A stretch of 54,098 nucleotides of DNA from positions 1 to 54,098 of the forward strand of contig CAMQYS010000012.1 in NCBI GenBank assembly GCA_947039395.1, read 5' to 3'. The notes under the pieces were generated by a model. The model was not told the origin of the DNA. It searched no databases and saw only the letters and a list, made by a program, of their open reading frames with translations. Shown in pieces: positions 23,853-32,180 of this stretch. Source of the stretch: an uncultured Deferribacteraceae bacterium. Lineage in GTDB: Bacteria; Chrysiogenota; Deferribacteres; Deferribacterales; Mucispirillaceae. The translations under genes and the position numbers were made by a program. Position 1 is the stretch's first letter. Each line of letters starts with the position of its first letter.

Positions 23853-23893
23853 TTATTCGTACTTACTACAATATTTTTTAGGATCAGTTAAGC
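23853..23893 (-). pseudogene. 3' remnant of a Sel1 gene fused to the replication gene
   Basis: The bases encode LTDPKKYCSKYE and a stop in the Sel1 frame, identical in protein to the end of the Sel1 gene at 9641 (ITDPKKYCSKYE). Only the last 14 or so codons remain; the sequence upstream switches abruptly to the replication-protein gene at about 23893. Confidence 0.75.
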
Positions 23894-24765
23894 AATGAGT
23901 ATATTACTCCGTTCGCTTTCCTGCGTGAGATATTGAAAGATGCTTCATCTTTTAATCTACTGAAAATATTTTTTATATGTGTTGGAGAGTATACACGATT
24001 TTTATATCTTTCTGATTTATATAAGTATGCAATGATATGTTTTAGATCGTTATAGCTGTAGCCTTTGATAAGTAGATTTCTGATACTACTAGTATAGCTT
24101 TTAATTTTATCAGTGCTTAAAGTTACATTAACCAAATGTTGAAAGAGAGTTGTAAGTAGAGTGCTTTGTTTATCTATTAATTCTTTATCATAGTAGCCAG
24201 CTAAACGGTTGCTATTAAGTTTATATTGATAAACTCTACCGACAAGTTTTTTAGTTAGAAATCCGTTACTCTCCAAAATTGAAATAATGCTACTGATACT
24301 ACTTACACAGCGATCAGCCTCTAACTCTTTTTTAAGTGAGCTTATTGAGAATGTTAATTCATCATTACCGTGTAAAACGTGTTGACGAAATTTGTTGATG
24401 ATAGCTGCAGTTATGTATTCAGGGATATCAACAAGATCGACACCCTCAAGCATAGATATTAAGCGATTGTTGTTAGGGTATAGTTGAGTATTAACTTTAT
24501 ACAATTTTCTTGCATAGAGAGAATTTTTTCTTGAAGTGATTAATCCGATCTCTTCAAGATGATTTAATTTTATGCGTAGAGTAGGGATAGATTTATCGTA
24601 GAACGATAAACGTTTGATATCATAAATATCTAACTCTTCTTTTGAAGAGAAGTATATCTGATTAAGCAGGACAGTTAATTCATAACTACCAGTTAATTTA
24701 AGATACGATTGATATATCGGTATTTTGACTGAGTTGGACTCGATCGGTAACTTATGATTCAACAT
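23884..24765 (-). CDS. Winged-helix replication protein (plasmid/phage type)
   Basis: 293 aa. The N-terminal half resembles replication initiators with tandem winged helices (LTGSYELTVLLNQIYFSS, then KSIPTLRIKLNHLEEIGLI near residues 60-80, then a second module near residues 140-175, SISSIISILESNGFLTKKL). The C-terminal part (GYSYNDLKHIIAYLYKSE, then YSPTHIKNIFSRLKDE) is like the DnaD/phage replication C-terminus. It probably initiated replication of the plasmid whose genes lie to the left. The last codons lie in Sel1-derived DNA: TGA at 23884 comes from shifted reading of LTDPKK codons, so the original C-terminus may be cut. AGGT lies six bases before the ATG; a hairpin is 40 bases upstream. 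Confidence 0.6.
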   Translation of the reverse strand: MLNHKLPIESNSVKIPIYQSYLKLTGSYELTVLLNQIYFSSKEELDIYDIKRLSFYDKSIPTLRIKLNHLEEIGLITSRKNSLYARKLYKVNTQLYPNNNRLISMLEGVDLVDIPEYITAAIINKFRQHVLHGNDELTFSISSLKKELEADRCVSSISSIISILESNGFLTKKLVGRVYQYKLNSNRLAGYYDKELIDKQSTLLTTLFQHLVNVTLSTDKIKSYTSSIRNLLIKGYSYNDLKHIIAYLYKSERYKNRVYSPTHIKNIFSRLKDEASFNISRRKANGVIYSLLN

Positions 24766-24803
24766 AAGCGACCTATGAGTAGAGAAGTAAATTGTAAGGG
24801 TTT

Positions 24804-24838
24804 AAGTTCGCTCCCCAACATAGGAGGAGCGAAAACTT
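24804..24838. other. Stem-loop upstream of the replication gene
   Basis: AAGTTCGCTCC (24804-24814) pairs with GGAGCGAAAACTT (24826-24838, two extra A). A second inverted repeat, AGATAGC with GCTATCT, spans about 24846-24895. Together they could be origin or copy-control elements of the former plasmid; no iterons are seen. Confidence 0.4.
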
Positions 24839-24944
24839 GAATCCAGATAGCGTTTAGAATGTTATCGCAAGATAAAAATTGATAGTTGCTATCTGTGTTC
24901 TTTTTTAAGACTATTATATCTGTAAAGAATAATAGTGTCCAAAA

Positions 24945-25017
24945 CTCCCCGGGACGGGTTCGAACCGCCGACCCAGTGATTAACAGTCACTTGCTCTGCC
25001 TGCTGAGCTACCGGGGA
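24945..25017 (-). tRNA. tRNA-Asn (GUU)
   Basis: Minus-strand cloverleaf with acceptor stem UCCCCGG paired to CCGGGGA, discriminator G, anticodon loop CUGUUAA (anticodon GUU) and T-loop GGTTCGAACC. CCA is not encoded. It lies at the right edge of the plasmid-derived region, a common integration neighbourhood, although I see no second copy of its 3' end in the window. Confidence 0.97.
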
Positions 25018-25098
25018 ATAGACTAATTTTTGTTGAAATGTTTTTAAGATTGCTTGGCAAAATCGCCTTGCTATTCATCAAAACCGCATGATTTATCT

Positions 25099-25127
25099 AT
25101 ATTATCACAACTTTTAAGTTTCATCAA
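25099..25127 (-). promoter_or_regulatory. Promoter of tRNA-Asn
   Basis: On the minus strand TTGATG (25127-25122), 17 bases, TAATAT (25104-25099). The transcript would start near 25092 and carry a leader of about 75 bases with a small GGC/GCC hairpin before the tRNA. The gap 25128-25360 shows nothing recognisable. Confidence 0.55.
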
Positions 25128-25360
25128 TACTTTTCTTTATATTTGTAGATAAATATATTTCTATTACTAGTTTACTATATTAATAACTATAAGTTAGTAT
25201 AGTAAATTACATCTTTTATTTAGATTAATTATAGTAGAAATTTATTGTTATATAGCATAAAACTCTATAAGATTATGTAATTGAGATTGACTGTATGGCG
25301 TATAAGTTTAGTAGTATACAGGTTTTTGATATGGTAGATACTTTAGAGTTTTTCAAGGCA

Positions 25361-25516
25361 TTAATGCGATATTACAGATTTTTTTGAATATGTTTTAGTA
25401 AATCTTGCAATCTTATTTATAAAGGTTTCACTGCTTGTTTCACTAGAATACACATTTGCATCATAGGTGGTGTTATCTATTTTAGTTACAATTTGTGGTT
25501 CTGTTTCTCTATTATC
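25361..25516 (-). pseudogene. tnpW-like mini-gene, copy 3 (inverted), start lost
   Basis: The frame reads REtEPQIVTKIDNTTY, then DANVYSSETSSETFINKIAR and a 14-residue basic tail before TAA at 25361. The KIxNTTYxxxVxxSxTSxETFxxKI core matches the TnpW-like copies at 13.7 kb. The ATG at 25524 is in another frame and gives only 12 codons, so the 5' end carries a small insertion or deletion. Confidence 0.6.
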
Positions 25517-25655
25517 CTATACATAAATTTCCTTTCAAGAATACAAAAAATACCTATCGATTTATGAGATAATATATCAAGTCGATAACTGCTTTAATCA
25601 TGATTTATTTAGTTTTTAGTAATTAGTTTTATTCTACTTGGTTGCTAGAAAACAG
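25517..25655 (-). repeat. Cassette leader repeat, copy 3 (inverted, diverged)
   Basis: On the minus strand CTAGCAACCAAGTAGAATAAAACT is followed about 30 bases later by TTATCGAC, ATATTATCTCATAAATCGATA and a T-run, then GAAAGGA before the mini-gene. Order and sequence match copies 1 and 2. It follows the SUKH gene just as the other copies follow their cargo genes. Confidence 0.7.
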
Positions 25656-25682
25656 TGTACTTTCATTCAACGATAAGTTTAT

Positions 25683-26306
25683 TTAGTCGTCATCATCTAG
25701 AAAATCATCATTTAGAAAGTCATATTCTCTAAGCATAATTTTTTCTAAATACTCATCAAAACTATTTGCAATTACTTCAAACTCATCAGGATCATGAACA
25801 AACATAATTACTTGTCCATACACACCTTGTTCACTTGGTGAAAAATCAATAAAAAGTGTTGATGTGCCACCGTTATTACTGCAATCAGAAAAATGTAGCC
25901 AATTCATTTTTTTTGAGTCTTGTATAATCTTTTCATCTATAGATGCTAATTCATCATGCTCATCATCTAACATTTCTTCATACAACTCGAAAGCTTCATT
26001 TTTATTTTTTATAATCTGCTTTGTTGATAATAGATAATAGGGATACTCCTCCAAGTCAGAGCCTAGTATAAAACATGTTAAAGTTCCACCACTATATTTT
26101 CTAAAATATGTACCATCTACAATTTGTAGTAAATCAATAAGTGTTTTAGGTGTGTTAGGATATAGTTCTAAAAGTTTTTTTATGTCACTATCGGTTGCAC
26201 CTTGTGATAATCTTTTGAAATCTTCATAATCCTTTTTTCTAAATTCATCTTCAATAAGCTCATAAGCATTTTTTAGTCCATCTATATACTTTTTAGCTAA
26301 ACTCAT
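25683..26306 (-). CDS. SMI1/KNR4 (SUKH) family protein, immunity-type
   Basis: 207 aa from the ATG at 26306, with GGGAG eight bases upstream; the frame extends 16 codons further without a ribosome site. The SUKH pattern is visible: SQGATDSDIKKLLELYP (the family's helix plus P) near residue 35, TPKTLIDLLQIVDGTYF near residue 50, LHFSDCSNNGGTSTLFIDFSPSEQGVYGQVIMF near residues 138-170 (interrupted here for length: HFSDCSNNGG, then LFIDFSPS, then GQVIMF), and SFDEYLEKI near residue 185. SUKH proteins are the largest immunity family against polymorphic nuclease and other toxins. It ends in an acidic tail (DDDD). The TnpW leader module follows directly, so it is cassette cargo. No cognate toxin is visible. 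Confidence 0.8.
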   Translation of the reverse strand: MSLAKKYIDGLKNAYELIEDEFRKKDYEDFKRLSQGATDSDIKKLLELYPNTPKTLIDLLQIVDGTYFRKYSGGTLTCFILGSDLEEYPYYLLSTKQIIKNKNEAFELYEEMLDDEHDELASIDEKIIQDSKKMNWLHFSDCSNNGGTSTLFIDFSPSEQGVYGQVIMFVHDPDEFEVIANSFDEYLEKIMLREYDFLNDDFLDDDD

Positions 26307-26437
26307 TTCTTTTCTCCCATTTATATATAATTTATACACTCTTAACCTAATCATTATATCTTAAGGGTGTTATAAAATTATGTATCATCATATTTTTTTT
26401 GGTTATTCCTACAGTCTCAAATATCCATAGCCCCATA

Positions 26438-27017
26438 TTATTCGAAAAGTATGTTATTACAGAGTATTTCTTTGTTATTATCTATATATCTACAGGTAAA
26501 AAGAGGTTCTTTGATCATTGACTTATAAAATTTTTCAGCTAGTTTAGATAGTTCGTTAATACTAAAAGGGATATTTAATTTATTAGCAATCATAGATCGA
26601 ACCTCAATCCAATTATGCCATCTATCTCCGTACTCTTCACACATTCTATCAATATCCCCATTGCAGTATTTTCTAAAAATCCTTTTTTAGTGTAAATACC
26701 ATTATAGATAAAATCAACAAACCACTCTATATGAATTAAAAATGTTAGAAGTTCTTTCAAGTTTTCTGCAATTCGTCCAATGCAGCCTCAGAGCTAATAA
26801 ATCCAATAGTATTGTCCTCTAGTAAAACATATTCACCACCATCACCATCATAGGCAAATACTTTGCACTCAAGAGATATTGTTTCTTCATTTGCTAAATA
26901 TTCTATATCTTGTATATCATCATACAACCCTATATGGCACTGCTTTAAAAGTGTATTGTGTAATTCTTTATCATGTAAGATTATTTTGATAATTTTATCA
27001 GACATATTGATATTCAC
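26438..27017 (-). pseudogene. SUKH/immunity-like gene broken by two frameshifts
   Basis: Three successive frames give one continuous protein of about 190 aa. The first begins at ATG 27017 and ends FAYDGDGGEYVLLEDNTIGF, then ISSEAALDE. The second, from about 26770, continues ENLKELLTFLIHIEWFVDF and GIYTKKGFLENT. The third, from about 26660, reads MCEEYGDRWHNWIEV to the stop at 26438. The AYDGxGGEYVLLEDxxIGFISSE box is typical of small immunity-like proteins. The shifts lie near 26760 (CTTGAAAG region) and 26660. Intact, it would be a further cargo gene beside the SUKH gene. Confidence 0.65.
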
Positions 27018-27361
27018 TTCTACTGAACTTAATATGTTATATTCGTTTTTGGCACAAGAAAAAAATCAAGTATTGTTTAATTATTAAAATAATTCTTATT
27101 CTAAGTAATATAGTAAACATTTCCATAATGCAAGAGATAATAGGTGAGTTTTATATTTCTACATATTTTTTGTTTATTCAAAATAGGTAGTTGTTTTATC
27201 TGCATAGAGACATTTATGCTGTTGAGAGAGTGCTTTAGAGTATAAATGTTTTTGTATGGGTATAGATAACTATTAGTAGTTGTATATACAGGAATATTAT
27301 GTGATGAAATAAGTATTTATGAGTATAATGGTATGGTTCAAGCAATATATGATTTAAAAAA
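27018..27361. other. Gap with no recognised feature
   Basis: About 340 bases between the broken immunity gene and the GLUG lipoprotein terminator. No open frame with a ribosome site, no RNA gene and no repeat is seen; the sequence is A/T-rich with a few TATAAT-like hexamers that cannot be assigned. Confidence 0.4.
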
Positions 27362-27390
27362 AACCCCCACACTTTAAAAGTTATGGGGTT
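27362..27390 (-). terminator. Rho-independent terminator of the GLUG lipoprotein gene
   Basis: On the minus strand AACCCCA...TGGGGGTT with an inner ACTTT/AAAGT pairing, followed by eight T. It lies 23 bases past the stop codon at 27413. It resembles the hairpin at 31915-31945. Confidence 0.85.
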
Positions 27391-27412
27391 GAAATTTTTG
27401 TATTTTAATATT

Positions 27413-29470
27413 TTATTGTACTTTCACTTCTCTATTATTTCTAAGGGTAGGGTATATACCATCATCTAGTAACAGCCAAATACTGCTATCACCAGTGATA
27501 TCCCAATTAGTGAAATTTGTAAATATATCTTTAAATCCGTCAGCGTCAATTTCTTTATTATTAATATCTGTATTCGCAAATGGATTTGTTGTTGGTGCAT
27601 ACCAGTAGTTACTGTTATAGCTAGGTTGAGTTGAGTTTCTTTCAGTTAAACCTATTATTGCTCCTGATTTGAATGTATCTTGACTATCTATATCACCGTA
27701 ACTAAATGTTTTTTCAATAGTAGTTTGAGCATTAGATTGTTGACTAAGATATACTTTTCCGATTATTCCACCTGAAATATTACGTCCATTTATATTTCCA
27801 GCATTATACGAGTTGGTTATCTTGTTAGGAATTGGTGCCGTATAGTAATTAGTTCCAATAATTCCACCTGCAAAACTTGTGTTACTGCTACCTAATATAT
27901 CTCCCTTATTATACGTCTCCTCAATAATCATTATTGTGTTAGTATTATTACCGATAATACCACCTGAGTGAATTATACCTACTACAGTTCCTGTATTATA
28001 CGAACGAGAGATATCTAGAGGTTTATTTTCATTATAAATATTTCCGATAATACCTCCACCAGTACTACTACTATTTATAGCACCACTATTATAACTGCTC
28101 TCTATATTAGTCGTGATATCTAATGCATTATTATTTCTAATACTTCCTGCTATTCCACCTGTATAATCGTAACTGCTTATGTTACCTACGTTATGAGTGT
28201 TTACTATATTTAAAGAGGTGCTATTGATATTTCCGATTATTCCACCTACATAACTGTAGGTATTGAAACCCATTAAATCACCAGTATTAAATGTGTTTTC
28301 TATATTTACTGTCATTGGACGAGTAGATATTGTATATCCTATAATACCTCCAATATTTCCACCAGTCGTTATATCAGAGTGATTTATTAATCCATCAAGT
28401 GTGAGATTAGAGTTAGTTGATTCTGCAATAAATCCACTACTATTATTTTTTTGATTTTTTCCAGTAGATATTTTTCTTGAGCTTATCGAGTTCGTTATAG
28501 AGATAGTTGCATTATCAGCTGATGCAATAAATCCACCCATGATAGATTGTTCACCGTTTGCACCACTAGTAGAAAATAACTGTAAATAGTTTGATGAGTT
28601 AATTATGTTAAGTTCAAGCATAGATAATTCTGTACCGTATATCTCTCCAACAAATGCACTTACGTATTTTCCACCAGTAACCTTTCCACTATCAAGTGTA
28701 AGATATTTTATCGTACTGTTGCCAACAATTTTTTTAATTAATGCCGTAGGTGTATTATCGTTACTATTAACTATATTTAAGTTTCTTATAGTTTGATTAT
28801 CGCCATCAAAAATACCAGCAAACTCATTTAATCCAGTAAAGGGTTTGTTACCCATATTGATATTGTTAGTTAATCTTATATTTTTATCAATGGTTGGAAG
28901 TTTAGATAAACCGAATAAATCTGCAGCACTACTTATAAGATAGTAATCATCATCTGAAACATTAGGTTCAGTTTCTTCACTACCATTCCATGGAGGTATG
29001 AACTCTCCAAACCTTATCATGAATGTGTATATTTCATTTAAAGTTTTATTAGGATTAGCTGTCTCAGTAATACTTATATCAAAATAAACTGTTAAAGTGC
29101 TATCATTTGCTACTGTACCACCGATCGCTGGGCTACCTAATATATGTGTGATTGAACTGTTTTTATTTAACTTTGAATTTATTCCAGCTTTTAATTCTTC
29201 TATTATACCTTCAGCTGTTTGAGTATTATAAGTTATGTGAGCTACATTATACTTTATAAATGTTTGATCTTGATTGGCAAATGTTTTACCAGTGATACTA
29301 TCTATAGTGAAATCACTTCCTAAATAAAATACTGTTAGATCATCAGGCTTCTCTGGAGAAACACAATTACCACCGCCGTTACCACTACCGCTACAATTAT
29401 TATCTAACTTATCTGACTGACAACCTACTATCATTGATAGCAGGGCTACTAAAAGTAGTATTTTCCTCAT
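27413..29470 (-). CDS. GLUG-repeat surface lipoprotein
   Basis: 685 aa. The lipobox LSMIVGCQ (Cys17) ends a short signal peptide; a GSGNGGGN linker follows. Residues 45-160 form a beta domain with an SDFTIDS and ITHILGSP region. Residues 175-660 hold many GLUG-type repeats, each with a GGIIGN or GGFIA core and a NSYNSGxI or NTGDLxG spacer, the parallel beta-helix repeat of cell-surface adhesins and peptidases. The C-terminus WDITGDSSIWLLLDDGIYPTLR matches the usual end of GLUG proteins. The mature protein is expected on the outer membrane, probably exposed. It is a single-gene unit, with GGAG about eight bases before the ATG. The repeats make length variation likely. An adhesin role is inferred from the family. 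Confidence 0.8.
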   Translation of the reverse strand: MRKILLLVALLSMIVGCQSDKLDNNCSGSGNGGGNCVSPEKPDDLTVFYLGSDFTIDSITGKTFANQDQTFIKYNVAHITYNTQTAEGIIEELKAGINSKLNKNSSITHILGSPAIGGTVANDSTLTVYFDISITETANPNKTLNEIYTFMIRFGEFIPPWNGSEETEPNVSDDDYYLISSAADLFGLSKLPTIDKNIRLTNNINMGNKPFTGLNEFAGIFDGDNQTIRNLNIVNSNDNTPTALIKKIVGNSTIKYLTLDSGKVTGGKYVSAFVGEIYGTELSMLELNIINSSNYLQLFSTSGANGEQSIMGGFIASADNATISITNSISSRKISTGKNQKNNSSGFIAESTNSNLTLDGLINHSDITTGGNIGGIIGYTISTRPMTVNIENTFNTGDLMGFNTYSYVGGIIGNINSTSLNIVNTHNVGNISSYDYTGGIAGSIRNNNALDITTNIESSYNSGAINSSSTGGGIIGNIYNENKPLDISRSYNTGTVVGIIHSGGIIGNNTNTIMIIEETYNKGDILGSSNTSFAGGIIGTNYYTAPIPNKITNSYNAGNINGRNISGGIIGKVYLSQQSNAQTTIEKTFSYGDIDSQDTFKSGAIIGLTERNSTQPSYNSNYWYAPTTNPFANTDINNKEIDADGFKDIFTNFTNWDITGDSSIWLLLDDGIYPTLRNNREVKVQ

Positions 29471-29571
29471 ATTATATTCTCCTTTTAATACTTCCTAAGG
29501 GGTTACAATTAATATATGTAGATTCAATAAAGTTGCAATGTTTTTTTGATGCTATGTTAATGAATTAGTTG

Positions 29572-30591
29572 TTACTCTTCATTATCAATCATAGATAGAT
29601 CAGCTATACAACCAGACCATGAAAGACCTACTCCAAAACCCATAAATAATGTTCTCTGTCCTAATTTTATATCTCTTTTTTGCATTCTATTGATAGCATT
29701 AGGGATTGATGCATGAGTTGTGTTACCAATATCGGAAATATCGTTCCAATATCTTCCATCATCTGGTATGTTGCACGCTTTTTGTATACCTTCAAGCATC
29801 ATTTTATTAGCTTGATGAAAAATAAAATTATCTATATCACTTATATTTAATCTTGCTGATTCTAATATTTCATGCATCATTATAGGAACAACTTTTTGAG
29901 TAAACTGCATAACAGATTTTCCGTCCATATATACATGTGCATCATTTCTAGCATTACCGAATTGATCGTAGATATCTTTATATGCTAACTCTCTATCGGT
30001 ATATTTCATTCTTGTTCCACCGTAGTGAATAATTATTTTATGATAATCTTTACCGTTTGTACCGAATTTAAAATTGCTTAGAAACTCTTTTCGTGAATAT
30101 TTTCCTGATATTAATGTTGCAGCTGCTGAATCACCAAAAATAGGTTTTGTACGCATATCACCTTGATGAATTACTTTACTTAATGTGTCAGCGTTGATAA
30201 GTAGAATATTATTTGCCATACCAGTTTCAATAAATCCTTTAGCAACTGATAAGCTGTATGGATACCCAGCACATCCTTGAGTAATATCAAATGCCAATAT
30301 ATTATCACGAAGGTTTAATCTTCCTTGCATAACGCAAGCTGTTGATGGCATAATATAGTCGACTGCTTGTGTACAAAGAATAATACCATCTATTGAATCT
30401 CTATCTATATTATACTGTTTAAATAGTTTTTCAGCAGCGAGTACACCTAAATCTGATGCACACTCATCTTCTCTAGCGTAATGATATGAATAGACACCGA
30501 TTTTTGATGTTAATCGTCCATTAGGATCATTATGCACAATTTTTTCAGGATAATGAGAAGCTATATGTTTAATATACGCTCTTTTTATCAT
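29572..30591 (-). CDS. 3-oxoacyl-ACP synthase III (FabH) family protein, paralogue 1
   Basis: 339 aa. The thiolase-fold active site is complete: nucleophilic Cys in DITQGCAGYPYSL near residue 111, His in IFHQANKMML near residue 256, and Asn in SDIGNTTHASIPNA near residue 290; the C-terminal GFGVGLSWSG loop is present. FabH enzymes condense acyl-CoA with malonyl-ACP. The divergent N-terminus (VHNDPNGRLTSKIGVYSYHYA) and the specialised MRTKPIFGDSAAATLISG loop resemble FabH-like enzymes of sugar or lipid-decoration pathways rather than housekeeping FabH. GGGGAAG lies a few bases before the ATG. A close paralogue lies at 32367-33383, and an SDR gene lies between them in the opposite direction; together they suggest a small acyl-modification set. 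Confidence 0.85.
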   Translation of the reverse strand: MIKRAYIKHIASHYPEKIVHNDPNGRLTSKIGVYSYHYAREDECASDLGVLAAEKLFKQYNIDRDSIDGIILCTQAVDYIMPSTACVMQGRLNLRDNILAFDITQGCAGYPYSLSVAKGFIETGMANNILLINADTLSKVIHQGDMRTKPIFGDSAAATLISGKYSRKEFLSNFKFGTNGKDYHKIIIHYGGTRMKYTDRELAYKDIYDQFGNARNDAHVYMDGKSVMQFTQKVVPIMMHEILESARLNISDIDNFIFHQANKMMLEGIQKACNIPDDGRYWNDISDIGNTTHASIPNAINRMQKRDIKLGQRTLFMGFGVGLSWSGCIADLSMIDNEE

Positions 30592-30955
30592 CTCTTCCCC
30601 TTACGATACTACATTTAATATTCCATTATACTTATAACCAGTTAAAGAAAACTATATAATAATAGCATGATTTATGTATTTATGCAAATGAGGAGCAGAA
30701 CATCTCTATATGAAGTGATCAGTTAATATTTATTATTATATACTATTATTTATACTGTTTATTTTAGTTATGTAGTTGATAATATTAAGAATGATACTGT
30801 TTTATTTATTATGATATTAGTAAAAAATCAATATATACATATATTGCAAACAGATTTAGGATCACGATAGATATTTATTTGATTATATTTATATGTGATT
30901 GATAGTTCGTTCCTACATTTATAATATCTCATTTACCTAATCTTCAAAATAATGC
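30592..30955. other. Gap between divergent genes
   Basis: About 360 A/T-rich bases between the FabH-like gene and the SDR promoter. No open frame, RNA gene or repeat is apparent; the only clear element is the MerR-type promoter that begins at 30956. Confidence 0.4.
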
Positions 30956-30989
30956 TTGACCTAGCGTTAACTCTAGGTTGTAGTATAAT
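30956..30989 (+). promoter_or_regulatory. MerR-type promoter with dyad operator
   Basis: TTGACC (30956-30961), a 19-base spacer and TAGTAT (30981-30986), which is the overlong spacing of promoters controlled by MerR-family regulators. The spacer holds the dyad ACCTAG-CGTTAACT-CTAGGT (30959-30978), centred between the two hexamers. AGGAGG and the SDR start codon follow. No merR gene is in the window. Confidence 0.7.
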
Positions 30990-31018
30990 ACTCACACAAA
31001 CTTTAGGAGGTTTTACAA

Positions 31019-31789
31019 ATGGGAAAAGAAGAAACAAAAGTTAGCTATGTAGCGATCACTGGTGCAAGTTCTGGTATCGGATACGATGCTGCAAAAGTAT
31101 TCGCAAAACGTGGTAAAAATTTAATTCTTATAGCTAGACGTAAGGAGCATTTAGAGAAGCTAAGAGAAGAAATTCTACAGATTTCTGGATCGTTAGAAGT
31201 GATTATAAAAGTAGCAGATTTATCTGTTATGGAGAATGTATACGCTCTTTATGAGAGTCTAAAATCTTATCATATAGACACATTTATTAATAATGCAGGA
31301 TTAGGAAATTATGGAACGGTGGCAGAACAGAGTATCGAAATGACATCAACTATGTTACGTGTAAATATCGAAGCGTTAACTATTTTATCATCACTTTATG
31401 TAAAGGATTATAAAGATGTTGCAGGTGCTCAACTTATAAATGTTTCATCAGGTGCAGGATATATTGTTGTTGGAAATGTAGTTGCTTACAGTGCGACTAA
31501 GTTTTATGTTAGTGCATTTACAGAAGGGTTAGCAAGAGAGTTACAAGCTGATCGGTCAAAATTACAAGCTAAAGTTTTAGCACCTGCTGCTACTCAAACT
31601 GAGTTTGGATCGGTTGCTACAAATACGGACACATACGACTACGATAAACATTTTAGTAGATATCACACAAGCGAACAGATGGCAGGATTTTTACTTGATC
31701 TATATGATAGTAGTGAAACAGTTGGAATAGTAGATTTAGCAGATTTTACATTTAAACTAATCTCTCCAAAGTTCCCTTATGAAGGTTAG
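31019..31789 (+). CDS. Short-chain dehydrogenase/reductase (SDR), classical type
   Basis: 256 aa. The cofactor motif TGASSGIG lies at residues 14-21, followed by LIARRKEHL (an Arg pair after beta-2, favouring NADP), the NNAG motif (FINNAGLGNYG) near residue 90, the catalytic Ser in NVSSGAGY near residue 141 and the YxxxK pair in AYSATKFYV near residues 155-160. It is therefore an active-looking classical SDR of the DltE/YqjQ-like group; the substrate is unknown. AGGAGG stands eight bases before the ATG. Transcription comes from the MerR-type promoter above, so the enzyme is probably induced by a small reactive molecule such as an aldehyde or quinone; that is inference. It is monocistronic, ending at the hairpin 31915-31945. 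Confidence 0.88.
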   Translation: MGKEETKVSYVAITGASSGIGYDAAKVFAKRGKNLILIARRKEHLEKLREEILQISGSLEVIIKVADLSVMENVYALYESLKSYHIDTFINNAGLGNYGTVAEQSIEMTSTMLRVNIEALTILSSLYVKDYKDVAGAQLINVSSGAGYIVVGNVVAYSATKFYVSAFTEGLARELQADRSKLQAKVLAPAATQTEFGSVATNTDTYDYDKHFSRYHTSEQMAGFLLDLYDSSETVGIVDLADFTFKLISPKFPYEG

Positions 31790-31914
31790 GTTATTGTTTT
31801 AAAAAGTTTCTAACTTATAATTTATAAAGATAGATTTTTTGTATATATAAAGCCTAAAATATTTATAAAGCCTAAAATATTATTATAGAAATTGATAGAG
31901 TGTTATATGAAACG

Positions 31915-31945
31915 AAAACCCCACAGCGTTAAACTATGGGGTTTT
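31915..31945. terminator. Rho-independent terminator after the SDR gene
   Basis: AAAACCCCA (31915-31923) pairs perfectly with TGGGGTTTT (31937-31945), with T on one side and A on the other, so it can work in both directions. Before it, at about 31842-31880, a 17-base stretch (ATAAAGCCTAAAATATT) is repeated in tandem. Confidence 0.85.
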
Positions 31946-31962
31946 ATATTGATATGTTTTGT

Positions 31963-32180
31963 GTATTACACTTTTATTATTTCCATCAATAATACCTCTT
32001 CCTACTACTATTACATCAGTAACATCATAAAGGCACCGATTTATCACTACTTATAAATTTCTTTTCATCAATACTTTAAAACAGTGAGTCTATCGCTTAA
32101 GTAAAACTTAGTAGCAATTCAGTATCAATATCAGATTTTCCGTTACCACCTATAATTCTATCTGAACCATAGTCTACTAT
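31963..32180 (-). pseudogene. Possible remnant of a beta-helix surface protein gene
   Basis: Two short minus-strand stretches read VDYGSDRIIGGNGKSDIDTE followed by a stop, and in another frame DVTDVIVVGRGIIDGNNKSV. Both look like rungs of parallel beta-helix or RTX-like surface proteins. No start or full frame remains. The 32181-32366 stretch shows nothing else. Confidence 0.3.

Noticed and set aside
24945-25017. tRNA-Asn as proven attachment site
   Set aside because: No second copy of its 3' end is seen in the window and no integrase gene is present.
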